Below are positions 1-7,604 of a DNA stretch of 37,348 nt, piece after piece (position 1 is the first letter of the stretch; the number at the start of each line of letters is the position of its first letter). The notes under the pieces are model-generated. The model made no database searches, was not told the DNA's origin, and worked only from the letters and a program-made list of their open reading frames with translations. The translations under genes and the position numbers were made by a program. This DNA comes from Phoenicibacter sp963592435 (GTDB lineage: Bacteria > Actinomycetota > Coriobacteriia > Coriobacteriales > Eggerthellaceae): the NCBI GenBank assembly GCA_963592435.1, contig CAVAWT010000015.1, positions 1-37,348 on the forward strand. The letters run 5' to 3'.

Positions 1-240
1 GAACTGTGAAAGAAAAAAGTTTCACTCCTAAAATCTATTCACTCCGAAAATAAGCGGAATTTTTTTCGAAATCATGTCGAAAGCCCAGGTAATGACCTAT
101 TTTTTTATTAATATGACTCATAAGATCTCGTTAGGATTCACCCTCCTAACCCAAAAGTAAGCGCTTATCTTCCCAAAGATAATATAATTGCTAAAAATTC
201 TAAGAAAATCCCAAAGAAAATAATAGTAGTCCACTGACAA
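1..240. other. AT-rich non-coding left edge
   Basis: I see no credible gene in the first 240 bases. The sequence is AT-rich. The short open frames that cross the neighbouring repeat cluster consist largely of translated repeat units. The segment may hold a promoter for the radical SAM gene, but I cannot point to a convincing one. Confidence 0.5.
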
Positions 241-374
241 GGGGTCAGACCCCTTGCGCTCTCACTTTCATAGGGGGTCAGACCCCATGGGTGTGGGGTC
301 AGACCCCTTGGTTTCCCCAGCGTACACAGGGTCTGACCCCCAGAAAAACCACAGAACGCAGGGTCTGACCCCCC
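241..374. repeat. Cluster of five GGGTCNGACCC palindromes
   Basis: Five copies of a 13-14 base near-palindrome lie within 134 bases. Three read GGGGTCAGACCCC (241-253, 273-286, 295-307) and two read GGGTCTGACCCC (329-341, 361-374), so the cluster is arranged head to head. The same family recurs at 6933, 6966 and 7061. Spacers are also partly conserved: a GTAC-containing stretch precedes the copies near 329 and 6933. This layout resembles REP-type intergenic palindromes that are mobilised in other bacteria by REP-associated tyrosine transposases; no such transposase gene is in the window. Confidence 0.85.
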
Positions 375-444
375 ATGGAAATAAGGTAAAATGGAGACAG
401 TCACCATTGTCGTGCAAAAAATATGCAGTAATAAGGCGGTTATT

Positions 445-1317
445 ATGGATTATGAAGGACAAATTTGCAGGTCACCTTTTGAGCGTGGAGCTTATATGCT
501 TCCTGTCATGGTGGGATGCACTCACAACAAATGCAAGTTTTGCGGACTATTTAAACATCTCGATTTTAGAATTTTGCCTTTTTCGCAGGTAAAGGCAGAG
601 ATGAACAAGGTGTCAGACCTTGGAGGTAACCCAGAAACCGTTTTTTTGGGAGATGGTAATGCATTTTGTTTGCCGACAAAAAACTTGTTAGAAATTGCAG
701 AAGAAATTCATAAAAACTTCAGCAACACTAAGCATATAAATATGGATGCTACAGTTAAAAACATACTTTCTAAAAGCGATGATGAACTGCGTCAACTTGC
801 TAAAGCTGGAATTTACAACCTCTATGTCGGGATCGAATGTGGGCTTGACGATGTGCTGCAATTTATGAACAAAGGCAACAATCTCACTGAAGCAAAAGAA
901 GCTATTTTTAGACTTAAAAGTGCAGGAATGACTTATAGCGCGCACATGATGTCGGGGATTGCTGGCAAAGGGCGTGGTGTCGAAAACGCGAAAGCTCTTG
1001 CTGAATTCTACAATAAAACTCAGCCACTAAACATTTGCAATTTTGACTTAGGAATGCATCGCTCATGCGAACTCTGGGAAGATTATAAGCAAGGAAAGTA
1101 TAATGTCAGCTCGGCTTCGGAGAGATTTGAAGAGGAAGAGGTGCTGATCGATCTCATCGAAGCAAAAGAAGACATGCACTATGACGCAGTTTTTGAAGCT
1201 CCGCCCCTTCGATTCATCGGAACACTTCCAGAAGACAAAGAAAAATTGGTGGCATCTTTTGCGCGTGCAAAGGAGAAATATGCTGGAGAACACGACCTAT
1301 TTTGCATTTGGGAATAG
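445..1317 (+). CDS. Radical SAM protein of unknown specificity
   Basis: Probable 4Fe-4S radical SAM enzyme. About residue 24 of the chosen product lies a cysteine cluster CTHNKCKFC, a CX4CX2C spacing rather than the textbook CX3CX2C. It is followed by a FLGDGNAF segment that fits the second strand and the SAM-binding glycines, and by a YVGIECG segment typical of the radical SAM barrel. I chose ATG 445 because an AAGGCGG ribosome site sits five bases upstream. An upstream in-frame ATG at 391 would add 18 residues but emerges from the repeat cluster and has a weaker ribosome site. The gene is alone on the plus strand and convergent with the ABC permease gene. It is not QueE-like in size or motif, so a link to the nearby queD is not supported. 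The substrate is unknown. Confidence 0.8.
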   Translation: MDYEGQICRSPFERGAYMLPVMVGCTHNKCKFCGLFKHLDFRILPFSQVKAEMNKVSDLGGNPETVFLGDGNAFCLPTKNLLEIAEEIHKNFSNTKHINMDATVKNILSKSDDELRQLAKAGIYNLYVGIECGLDDVLQFMNKGNNLTEAKEAIFRLKSAGMTYSAHMMSGIAGKGRGVENAKALAEFYNKTQPLNICNFDLGMHRSCELWEDYKQGKYNVSSASERFEEEEVLIDLIEAKEDMHYDAVFEAPPLRFIGTLPEDKEKLVASFARAKEKYAGEHDLFCIWE

Positions 1318-1341
1318 TTGTTAGCGCTGATGATTAAACAA

Positions 1342-3054
1342 CTACCTGTCTTGAGAGAGTCCCAGTTTCTTTCGGTCAAGCTTCAAAATTAAGAACAATA
1401 AAACTGTGCAAATCAAGATGACTGTTGCACCCAATGCCATAGCAAGACCTAAATTATATTCCTGCATGTTTGTTATGATCGATACTGAAATTGGTCGATT
1501 GAACACTCCATAGAGCAAAGACGACATTGTGTACTCCCCCATCATCTTAACAAAAACGAGGATTGCACCTGACAGAATTCCTGCTGCTATCATCGGTAAA
1601 ACGACAGTTCTGAAAGCATAGAAGTTTCCTGCACCTAAAGAATGAGCAGCTTCTTCGGAGTTGTCAGGCATTGAACCGAGCGCGATGCGTGAGGTGTTTA
1701 ACATAATAGGCAAAGACACAATTGTGTAGGCAAGTGGCAGAATTTCAAACTTCCCAACCAACGTTGAACCAAAAGCGAAAAAATTCGGTACGTTGAATGA
1801 CACAATCAGTCCAACAGCAACAACTGAAGCAGGGATGCACCATGGAATTGTTATGGAGAGTTGTGACACACTTGCTATCGCTTGGCTAGTTTTGTCTTTT
1901 GCCTTCGTTTTAAAATATGCAACAGGCAGGGCAATTAAAGTTGAAATCACGACAGCCATGCCTGCCATCTCGATTGAATTAAAAAGTGGTGCTAAGTCAC
2001 GAGGGTTATTAAAAAGCGACACGAAATTATCAAGCGTAAAATCATGCGGGATAACTTGAGTCATGATTGCTTTTCCGCTTTGAAAACTCATCCAAAACAC
2101 AATCACTACCTGTGCCAAAATCATTGCTACCTGCAAAATTACGAATATAACAAAAAGAGTCTTTAAAAATTTGTGATCTTTTCCAAAATTCGGCTCATAA
2201 CTAACGTGACGAGCTGATGAGCTCACTGCAAGACGAGAAGAGAGCCATGAGCAAAGTGCTGTCACAGCAACTCCAAAAATCAAAAGGATTGTGACCTCAA
2301 TCGATGTTGAAAACATGTCGAAATTTAGCTTTGAATCTGCGATTTGTTTTACTAAAACTCGGTAGTTCCCCCCCACAAGTGTTGGAGCAGAAAGTGAACC
2401 AATCGCGGAGACAAATGTTGTCATTGAGCTTATGCAGATCGCCGGTGCGAGAGGTGGCAAAATGGAGTCTTTGAACACTTTTAACTTGCCTGCTCCGAGA
2501 GATTTTGCAGCATCGACTGTTGAAGCGTCGATTTGCTGGAGTGCAGATGTCATATTTATGAAAAAGTAAACATATTGCGTGTATGTTATCACGATAACAA
2601 TTGCACCAAGGCCTTTAAAGGCATAAGGAGACTGTCCTAGTCCAAACATCAATTTTATGGCAGAAGTTACAATTCCACTTTCCCCATACATTTGAGAAAA
2701 TGCGATAACGATTACAATTCCTGGGATCATAACAGGACTCATAAGCAAAATCTGCAAAATTGTTTTTCCTCGTTTGCAAAAAAAACGCATGTAGACAGCG
2801 AGAAGCGTTCCTAAAATTCCACAGGTTAAAACGCACAAAATTCCAACAGTGAAAGTGTTTGTTAAAACTGTTATATTGGACGGTTTTGAGAAATAATCAA
2901 CGTAACCGCTAAGCGAAAAAACACCTCCCACCGTAATAGATTTTGCTATCGTTTCAACGAGAGGCAAAATGATGTAGCCCAAAGAAAAAAGGACCACCAA
3001 TATGAGAAAAATTAATTTTAATGGAGAAGTTCTGAGAGCCTTAAAAAAAGTCAT
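1342..3054 (-). CDS. ABC importer permease, fused two-domain type (iron(III)-like)
   Basis: Inner-membrane permease of a binding-protein-dependent importer, about 570 residues with two fused permease halves. Each half carries an EAA-type loop that contacts the ATPase: DAAKSLGAG around residue 180 and EEAAHSLGAG around residue 470. About twelve hydrophobic segments are visible. This fused FbpB/ThiP-like arrangement is known from iron(III), thiamine and 2-aminoethylphosphonate importers. The start ATG at 3054 overlaps the TGA of the ATPase gene by one base (TGATG), which implies translational coupling; an in-frame GTG at 3057 is the alternative. It is the last gene of the three-gene transporter operon. 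Confidence 0.9.
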   Translation of the reverse strand: MTFFKALRTSPLKLIFLILVVLFSLGYIILPLVETIAKSITVGGVFSLSGYVDYFSKPSNITVLTNTFTVGILCVLTCGILGTLLAVYMRFFCKRGKTILQILLMSPVMIPGIVIVIAFSQMYGESGIVTSAIKLMFGLGQSPYAFKGLGAIVIVITYTQYVYFFINMTSALQQIDASTVDAAKSLGAGKLKVFKDSILPPLAPAICISSMTTFVSAIGSLSAPTLVGGNYRVLVKQIADSKLNFDMFSTSIEVTILLIFGVAVTALCSWLSSRLAVSSSARHVSYEPNFGKDHKFLKTLFVIFVILQVAMILAQVVIVFWMSFQSGKAIMTQVIPHDFTLDNFVSLFNNPRDLAPLFNSIEMAGMAVVISTLIALPVAYFKTKAKDKTSQAIASVSQLSITIPWCIPASVVAVGLIVSFNVPNFFAFGSTLVGKFEILPLAYTIVSLPIMLNTSRIALGSMPDNSEEAAHSLGAGNFYAFRTVVLPMIAAGILSGAILVFVKMMGEYTMSSLLYGVFNRPISVSIITNMQEYNLGLAMALGATVILICTVLLFLILKLDRKKLGLSQDR

Positions 3055-4034
3055 CACTTTGCTCCAGAAACAAAAGCAACATCCCCGACTTTAAATTTCC
3101 ATGTTGTCGGCGTGTTTAACATCATAACCTTAACATCTTTTCCGTCAACATCGATGTTGCACTGGATTGTGGCTCCTTCATATTTCGTCTGCTTAATTAT
3201 CCCTTTTAGTGCACCTTCTCGCTCATCTAAGTCAATCAAAAGATGCTCTGGTCGAATCCAAATTTTCCGATCAGCCTCGACGTGCGTGAACTTCTCCCAA
3301 ACTGAGCCCTTATCAAAGATGTTCATTTCACCGATAAAAGTTCTAACAAACTCGGTTTTGGGAGTTTCATAAATTTCAGAAGGGGCACCTGTTTGTTCGA
3401 TGACTCCTTTATTCATCACGGAAACGCGGTCCGAAATAGACAAGGCTTCTGATTGCTCATGAGTGATCAGAAGTGTTGTTATTCCGATTTGCTGCTGAAT
3501 TTTTCTTAGTTCAGCTCTCATTTTCTCTCGAAGAGAAATGTCAAGATTGCTCATTGGTTCATCCAGCAACAAGACGTCGACACCTCTAGCAAGCGCTCGT
3601 GCAAGAGCCACTCGCTGTTGCTGGCCACCCGACAATTCGCGAACGTTGCGCTTTTTGAACTCAGTCATGTTGACAAGTTCCAGAAATTCATCAACTCTTT
3701 TCTGAACTTCATTTTTTTCGACGCGATCAACTTTTAATCCGTAAGCCACATTTTCTTCAACAGTCATATGAAGAAAAAGGGCATAGTTCTGAAAAACTAT
3801 GCCCATGTTGCGCTTTTCGGGAGACAAATTAGTTATGTCTTTTGAACCTAAAAAAATGCTTCCAACAGAAGGTGTCAAAAAGCCAGCGATGAGCCGAAGA
3901 AGCGTCGTCTTTCCGCACCCCGAAAGTCCAAGAAGTGAATGGAGTTCGCCTTCACGAATGTCGAGATTTATGTTCTTTAAAACGTCTTCTTTTCCGTAAG
4001 AAAATGTCAAATCCTTGATTTGAATGTTGCTCAT
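3054..4034 (-). CDS. ABC importer ATP-binding protein (iron(III)/phosphonate-type)
   Basis: Cytoplasmic ATPase subunit of the importer. Visible motifs are Walker A GLSGCGKTT (about residues 36-44), a Q-loop in VFQNYALF, signature LSGGQQQRVALARAL (about residue 142), Walker B VLLLDEP and H-loop LLITHEQ. After about residue 230 follows a C-terminal TOBE-like regulatory segment containing WIRPEHLLID. The length of 326 is somewhat short for the family. It lies 37 bases downstream of the binding-protein gene, with an AAGGAA ribosome site, and overlaps the permease gene. The subfamily matches FbpC/PotA-like importers; the substrate cannot be fixed from the ATPase. Confidence 0.92.
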   Translation of the reverse strand: MSNIQIKDLTFSYGKEDVLKNINLDIREGELHSLLGLSGCGKTTLLRLIAGFLTPSVGSIFLGSKDITNLSPEKRNMGIVFQNYALFLHMTVEENVAYGLKVDRVEKNEVQKRVDEFLELVNMTEFKKRNVRELSGGQQQRVALARALARGVDVLLLDEPMSNLDISLREKMRAELRKIQQQIGITTLLITHEQSEALSISDRVSVMNKGVIEQTGAPSEIYETPKTEFVRTFIGEMNIFDKGSVWEKFTHVEADRKIWIRPEHLLIDLDEREGALKGIIKQTKYEGATIQCNIDVDGKDVKVMMLNTPTTWKFKVGDVAFVSGAK

Positions 4035-4071
4035 TCGCGATTCCTTCTTGAAACCTTACTTAAAATAAGAC

Positions 4072-5148
4072 TTATTTGCTCTCACTTGCGACAACTTTGC
4101 TTGTGTCATAAGCTGTGTTGTTCCAAAGTTCAAGCCACTCAGTTTGTTTTGACGCAACAGTCTTTGTGTCAACATCAAGCATTTTGCGCTCAGACTGCAT
4201 CCATGAAGGGCTGTCTTTCAGTGCACTTTTTAGAGTTGGAATGCGAGATTGATCGTTTGCTAGTTTTGCTGCAATGTCGGCACGACCGCAGAATTCAACA
4301 AATTTTGCAGCAGCTTTTGAGTGCTGAGCGCCTTTAAGAGCTGCAACGCAGTCAAGAGCAACAACGTTTCCATCTGAAGAATCAACCTCCTGAAGTGGCA
4401 TTCCGTTCTTCGTTTTGTTGTCTTGAATATCATTTAGGGTTGAAACACCGATCGCAGCTTCTTTGTTTCCAACTGCCTTAAACATCATCGAACCCGAGTT
4501 ATAGTAACTCTTTGTGTTTGTAGCCAGACCAGCAAGCCACTTGTTTGCGTCATCCATGCTACCATTCTTTTGTTTTGTGTAGATCATGTCGCAAATCCAC
4601 TCGCGCTGTGAAGACGAAGCGTTGTCACGAGTAACAACTTGACCTTCGTATTTTGAATCAGCCAAATCGTCGTAGTTCTTTGGAGCCTCAGACTCACTTA
4701 ACATCTCAGTGTTGTAGAACATCATGATTGGAGTCTCAATTGTTGCATACCAAAGATTGTTGGCATCTTTGTATTCAGAATCAAGCTCGCTTGCCCAAGA
4801 CGGAGTCGTCTTCTCAAAGCAATCTTTTTCAGCAAGCTCTGTGAAAACAGTTGTCGCGCCACCATACATAACGTCTGCTTGAGGGTTATCCTTCTCGCTC
4901 AAAACACGATCTGCCAAACCGCCTTTTAGGTTGATAAACTCAACTTGAACACCAGTTTCAGCTGTGAATGCATCTGAGACTTGAGTCAAAAGTTTTTCAG
5001 GATGTGTTGAATAAACAACCACCTTGTCTTCGAGCTTTTCTTCAGTTGAACTTGAAGAGCTTGTGCTTGTGCTTGAGCCACAACCAACAAGCACCATGCC
5101 ACACAAAAGTGCGCACATCAAACTTGCTAAAACCTTTTTAAATTTCAT
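4072..5148 (-). CDS. Solute-binding lipoprotein of ABC importer (FbpA/AfuA-like)
   Basis: Extracellular binding protein tethered by lipid. The N-terminus has a basic start, a hydrophobic core and a lipobox ending in LVGC with the acylated cysteine at residue 23. A Ser/Thr-rich linker follows, then a periplasmic-binding-protein fold that opens with VVVYSTHPEKLL. I place the start at ATG 5148 because a strong AGGAGGAAAT ribosome site directly precedes it; a TTG five codons upstream is less likely. The phrases about ADVMYGG and IETPIMMFYN fit the class of iron(III), spermidine/putrescine or 2-aminoethylphosphonate binders. The tandem tyrosines in KSYYNSG may or may not be metal ligands. First gene of the operon. 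Confidence 0.88.
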   Translation of the reverse strand: MKFKKVLASLMCALLCGMVLVGCGSSTSTSSSSSTEEKLEDKVVVYSTHPEKLLTQVSDAFTAETGVQVEFINLKGGLADRVLSEKDNPQADVMYGGATTVFTELAEKDCFEKTTPSWASELDSEYKDANNLWYATIETPIMMFYNTEMLSESEAPKNYDDLADSKYEGQVVTRDNASSSQREWICDMIYTKQKNGSMDDANKWLAGLATNTKSYYNSGSMMFKAVGNKEAAIGVSTLNDIQDNKTKNGMPLQEVDSSDGNVVALDCVAALKGAQHSKAAAKFVEFCGRADIAAKLANDQSRIPTLKSALKDSPSWMQSERKMLDVDTKTVASKQTEWLELWNNTAYDTSKVVASESK

Positions 5149-5250
5149 ATTTCCTCCTAGCAATAAAAAAGATGTCTATAAATTTAGAAATGTGGAATTG
5201 ATAAACCAAAAAGCGCATAAAAGTTTCCAGTCCCATAAATCTAACAGAGT

Positions 5251-5256
5251 ATTATA
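5251..5256 (-). promoter_or_regulatory. Putative -10 box of the ABC importer operon
   Basis: A perfect TATAAT on the minus strand lies about 100 bases upstream of the binding-protein start. The matching -35 (TTCAGC at 17 bases) is poor. I looked for a TPP riboswitch in this leader, because thiamine importers share this architecture, and found no matching conserved core. A small hairpin around CTGAA/TTCAG between queD and this promoter could be a weak terminator. Confidence 0.4.
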
Positions 5257-5310
5257 TATGAAATTTTTGGGGTGCTGAAAGAGCAGTCCCTTCAGAAAGG
5301 TAAAACGACA

Positions 5311-5736
5311 TTAATTTTTGTAAACAATCGCTACATTGTTTGGCGTTTCTGCCACTTGAACTCGTGAAACGTTCAAACCTGAACTTGTCAGCCTTTGAAG
5401 CAAATCATTTGCAAGATTTTCTGCAGTTGTTCTGTAAGGCAAAATCGTGATCTCAAATTCTTCACGTTGTAATGCGTCAAGTGTTTCTTGTGTTAGTGAG
5501 CCTTCTTCTACTAAAAAAGTGTGATCAAATTCATCTACGATGGCTTTTACCTTTTTTTTAAAACTCCCGAAATCACAAACCATTCCTTTTTCAGATCCAG
5601 AAGGTTTAAGATCGTCAGCGCAAATTGAGACTTCAACGTTCCATCTGTGACCGTGCAAATTCTCGCATTTCCCAAAATAGTCAGTCAAAAAATGCGCCGC
5701 GTCAAAATGTGCATATGTTTTTAATTCATAAGTCAT
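5311..5736 (-). CDS. queD: 6-carboxy-5,6,7,8-tetrahydropterin synthase (QueD)
   Basis: Converts 7,8-dihydroneopterin triphosphate to 6-carboxytetrahydropterin, the first committed step toward preQ0 and queuosine in tRNA. The 141 residues carry the full family pattern: zinc ligands His15, His28 and His30 (AAH and HGH motifs), nucleophile Cys24, the Asp71-His72 pair in FDH, Glu106 in TAENLA and Glu130 in AETPNN. The start ATG overlaps the stop of the upstream methyltransferase by four bases (ATGA), so the two are probably translationally coupled. The later genes queC, queE and queF are not in this window. A PTPS-related role in folate or biopterin synthesis is possible, but the motif set favours QueD. 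Confidence 0.93.
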   Translation of the reverse strand: MTYELKTYAHFDAAHFLTDYFGKCENLHGHRWNVEVSICADDLKPSGSEKGMVCDFGSFKKKVKAIVDEFDHTFLVEEGSLTQETLDALQREEFEITILPYRTTAENLANDLLQRLTSSGLNVSRVQVAETPNNVAIVYKN

Positions 5737-6446
5737 TGTCTTTTTAGTATTACATATTTATTCAAATTGCGCGACTTTCCATCTTCAGAAAATTGATCAA
5801 TCAGAGCGCATCTGTCCCCCAACTCGCTAACCATTGCCTCAATTTCTGAATCTTCAAAGTTGTGGCAATAGCGAAAAATGTCTTCTCGTTCCTGCCATCC
5901 TAAAAGAAAATCACCCTCTTCAAGCTCTAAGTCATGCTTTTTAAGCGCTCGAGCTGTTGTCTCAACAGCTTTTCTTGCAATTGATTCATCTTTCATAAAT
6001 TGCCAAAAAGAAATTGCAACAAATCCACCTGTTTTCACAGAATCAAGAAGTTTAAGCAGAAACTCTCTGCGTGCACTTGCACTTGGTATGTGATGCATAA
6101 AACCAAAGCATACAGCAAAATCAACATTAAATTTAAAATCACAAGATAACAGGTCAACTTTTTTAACCTCAACAAAAGAAGGTTGATTGTCAGGAAAAAG
6201 TGACTTGCAATTGTCGAGGCAAATCGCATTAGCTGGTTGAGAGTTGATTTCTATCAAAAATTTTTCAAAGCGCAGGTTTCCGCATGCCACGTCAAGCAAT
6301 TCGTAATCATGATTAACGTCGACTGATTGCAGAACCTTTTTCCAGCCGCTCCATGCATTTTGTCTTGTCTCGGAAAAGCTGTTTGCTGCTTTTGAATAGA
6401 ATTCACAAGTTAACTTAGAGAGTTTCTGCTTCGTTTTCTCGTTCAT
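5733..6446 (-). CDS. SAM-dependent methyltransferase, Trm9/ALKBH8-like
   Basis: Class I SAM methyltransferase of 237 residues. Motif I is LLDVACGNLRF (about residues 49-59) and a later motif reads VCFGFMHHIPS (about residues 113-123). The N-terminus has FYSKAANSFSETRQNAWSGW, which resembles the start of eukaryotic Trm9/ALKBH8 wobble-uridine methyltransferases and their uncharacterised bacterial relatives. It overlaps queD by four bases and the upstream mscL by 32 bases. The partnership with queD suggests, but does not prove, a tRNA target. A generic small-molecule methyltransferase is the alternative. Confidence 0.75.
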   Translation of the reverse strand: MNEKTKQKLSKLTCEFYSKAANSFSETRQNAWSGWKKVLQSVDVNHDYELLDVACGNLRFEKFLIEINSQPANAICLDNCKSLFPDNQPSFVEVKKVDLLSCDFKFNVDFAVCFGFMHHIPSASARREFLLKLLDSVKTGGFVAISFWQFMKDESIARKAVETTARALKKHDLELEEGDFLLGWQEREDIFRYCHNFEDSEIEAMVSELGDRCALIDQFSEDGKSRNLNKYVILKRQ

Positions 6447-6858
6447 CTTCCTCTTTTTTTAGTGAATCACGAATTTCACGGAGCAATAAAATTTTCTCAT
6501 CTGTTTTTTTTCTGTAACAAGAATCCTCGTCGGGATTCATTTTGTGCCTGAAGTTCAAAAAAACCTTAACGGTTACAAAAAGACAGACAGAAATGATGAG
6601 AAAATCGACGACGTTCATAATAAAAGTACCATAATTGACGCTGGAGCCATTAAATTGGAACGAAAGTGTTGAAAAATCAACGCCTCCGAACAAAATTCCA
6701 ACAAGTGGCATAAAAATGTCGTTTACGAGAGAGGATACAATTTTTGACAGAGCACCACCGATAATGACGCCAATCGCCATGTCAATGACTGAGCTGTCTC
6801 CAACAAATTCCTTAAATTCTTGAAATAAGCTAAACGCTTTGTCTTTGGTTTCCTTCAT
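6415..6858 (-). CDS. mscL: Large-conductance mechanosensitive channel MscL
   Basis: Pentameric membrane channel that opens under membrane tension and releases solutes during hypo-osmotic shock. The N-terminal amphipathic helix FQEFKEFV, first membrane helix IDMAIGVIIGGALSKIVSSL, a short periplasmic loop and a second membrane helix near residues 78-100 match MscL. The C-terminal charged helix (DEKILLLREIRDSL) is also typical. The length of 147 is normal. No Shine-Dalgarno sequence is visible, but a perfect TATAAT ends ten bases before the ATG, so the transcript may be leaderless. It is the first gene of a three-gene group with the methyltransferase and queD. Confidence 0.95.
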   Translation of the reverse strand: MKETKDKAFSLFQEFKEFVGDSSVIDMAIGVIIGGALSKIVSSLVNDIFMPLVGILFGGVDFSTLSFQFNGSSVNYGTFIMNVVDFLIISVCLFVTVKVFLNFRHKMNPDEDSCYRKKTDEKILLLREIRDSLKKEEDERENEAETL

Positions 6859-6867
6859 AACTTAAAT

Positions 6868-6873
6868 TATAAA
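6868..6873 (-). promoter_or_regulatory. TATAAT -10 box just upstream of mscL
   Basis: A consensus TATAAT on the minus strand leaves only nine bases to the mscL start codon. A start site about seven bases downstream of the box would give a leader of one to three bases. The -35 region is weak. Combined with the missing ribosome site this points to a leaderless messenger. Confidence 0.45.
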
Positions 6874-6908
6874 TTAAGTTATGTGCAAGAAACTAAAATT
6901 ACTATTTT

Positions 6909-7107
6909 GGTTGCAAACCCCCAGTGTACGAAGGGTCTGACCCCCTGTAAATGTAACAAGAACAAGGGTATGACCCCATGTAGACACATACTTAAAGAAA
7001 ACTGGACATATCGGTTGCAAACCCCCAGTGTACGACCCCATGTTAATGTAATAAGAACAAGGGTCTGACCCCATGTAGACACCTACTTAAAGAAAACTGG
7101 ACATATC
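6909..7107. repeat. Tandem direct repeat of about 100 bp carrying GGGTCTGACCCC
   Basis: Two near-identical units lie head to tail: 6909-7012 (104 bases) and 7013-7107 (95 bases). Both begin GGTTGCAAACCCCCAGTGTA and end CTTAAAGAAAACTGGACATA plus TC. The second copy has a nine-base deletion that removes one GGGTCTGACCCC palindrome and keeps the other (7061-7072). The palindromes belong to the same family as the cluster at 241-374. Open frames across the stretch consist only of translated repeat and are not genes. Confidence 0.9.
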
Positions 7108-7160
7108 TGGTGAAGCAATTTCGCGTGGAAATCAAGCGAAAAAATTCTTGCGTAAAGAGC

Positions 7161-7269
7161 AATCTGGCTTTTGTAGTGCCGAAGATTCGCCCGTCTTGCG
7201 AGCGTAGCGTACTAACGCTACGTAAGCGAGCAAGAAAGGGTGAAGATTCGGTGCTACAAAAGCCAGATT
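7161..7269. repeat. 109-bp imperfect inverted repeat abutting a tRNA 3' end
   Basis: The two ends are perfect complements over 16 bases (AATCTGGCTTTTGTAG). The pairing continues with mismatches through CCGAA, TTC, CCC and TCTTGC to an inner GTAGCG/CGCTAC pair. The whole element folds as one long hairpin of about 50 pairs per arm. Its outer end reaches the last base of the CCA of the CAT tRNA gene. It could be a MITE-like relic inserted at the tRNA end, or a structure acting in transcript 3' processing. It lacks the T-run of a normal terminator. Confidence 0.85.
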
Positions 7270-7343
7270 GGTGGGCCCAGTAGGATTCGAACCTACAACC
7301 ACGGGATTATGAGTCCCTTGCTCCGCCATTGAGCTATGAGCCC
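7269..7343 (-). tRNA. tRNA with CAT anticodon (Met elongator or Ile2)
   Basis: The cloverleaf is readable: acceptor GGGCTCA pairs with TGGGCCC through one G-T wobble, the D-arm is TAGCTCAATGGCGGAGC, the anticodon loop is CTCATAA, and the T-arm contains GGTTCGAATCC. The discriminator is A and CCA is encoded. The anticodon is CAT. The acceptor does not look like initiator fMet. Elongator Met and lysidine-type Ile2 both use this loop, and I cannot decide between them by eye. Confidence 0.93.
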
Positions 7344-7364
7344 GAAATAAAATCTAATCAAAAA

Positions 7365-7440
7365 TGGTGCGCCATGAAGGACTCGAACCTTCGACCTTGG
7401 GATTAAGAGTCCCCTGCTCTACCAACTAAGCTAATGGCGC
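7365..7440 (-). tRNA. tRNA-Lys (CTT)
   Basis: Acceptor GCGCCAT pairs perfectly with ATGGCGC. The D-arm is TAGCTTAGTTGGTAGAGC, the anticodon loop CTCTTAA gives anticodon CTT, and the T-arm contains GGTTCGAGTCC. The discriminator is A and CCA is encoded. It is the middle gene of a three-tRNA cluster. Confidence 0.96.
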
Positions 7441-7507
7441 AAAAGTCGATTTTGCCAAACTCACGTTACTAATTTTAACCCAAGTTCGCCAAAACTTGCT
7501 AAGAAAA

Positions 7508-7585
7508 TGGGGTGGGTGATGGGACTTGAACCCACGACCTCCAGAGCCACAATCTGGCATTCTAGCCATCTGAACTACACCCACC
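7508..7585 (-). tRNA. tRNA-His (GTG)
   Basis: Acceptor GTGGGTG pairs with CACCCAC. The extra G at position -1 and the C discriminator, both hallmarks of histidine tRNA, are present. The anticodon stem CCAGA/TCTGG closes the loop TTGTGGC, giving anticodon GTG. CCA is encoded. It is the first gene of the tRNA cluster in transcription order. Confidence 0.96.
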
Positions 7586-7604
7586 ATAATTCTCAAGCTT
7601 ATTT

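Noticed and set aside
241..374. CRISPR array
   Set aside because: The repeats are short palindromes with irregular spacers of unequal length and alternating orientation; no cas genes are present.
165..462. Short open frames on both strands across the left repeat cluster
   Set aside because: Their residues are mostly translated GGGTCAGACCC units and no ribosome site supports them.
445..1317. Radical SAM gene as QueE partner of queD
   Set aside because: The CX4CX2C spacing, the length and the sequence do not fit QueE (short, CX14CX2C-type).
1316..1343. Rho-independent terminator between the convergent genes
   Set aside because: AGTTGTT/AACAACT can pair over seven bases, but the loop is long and no T-run follows on either strand.
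5149..5310. TPP or other riboswitch in the importer leader
   Set aside because: The fused permease suggested thiamine transport, but no conserved riboswitch core is present in the leader.
6874..7082. Overlapping 60-67 codon frames on both strands
   Set aside because: They read through the 100-bp direct repeat and consist of repeat translation (GSDP, GLTP-like runs).
7161..7343. Integrative-element attachment site at the tRNA
   Set aside because: The tRNA 3' end is not duplicated nearby and there is no integrase gene; the long foldback is better described as an inverted-repeat element.
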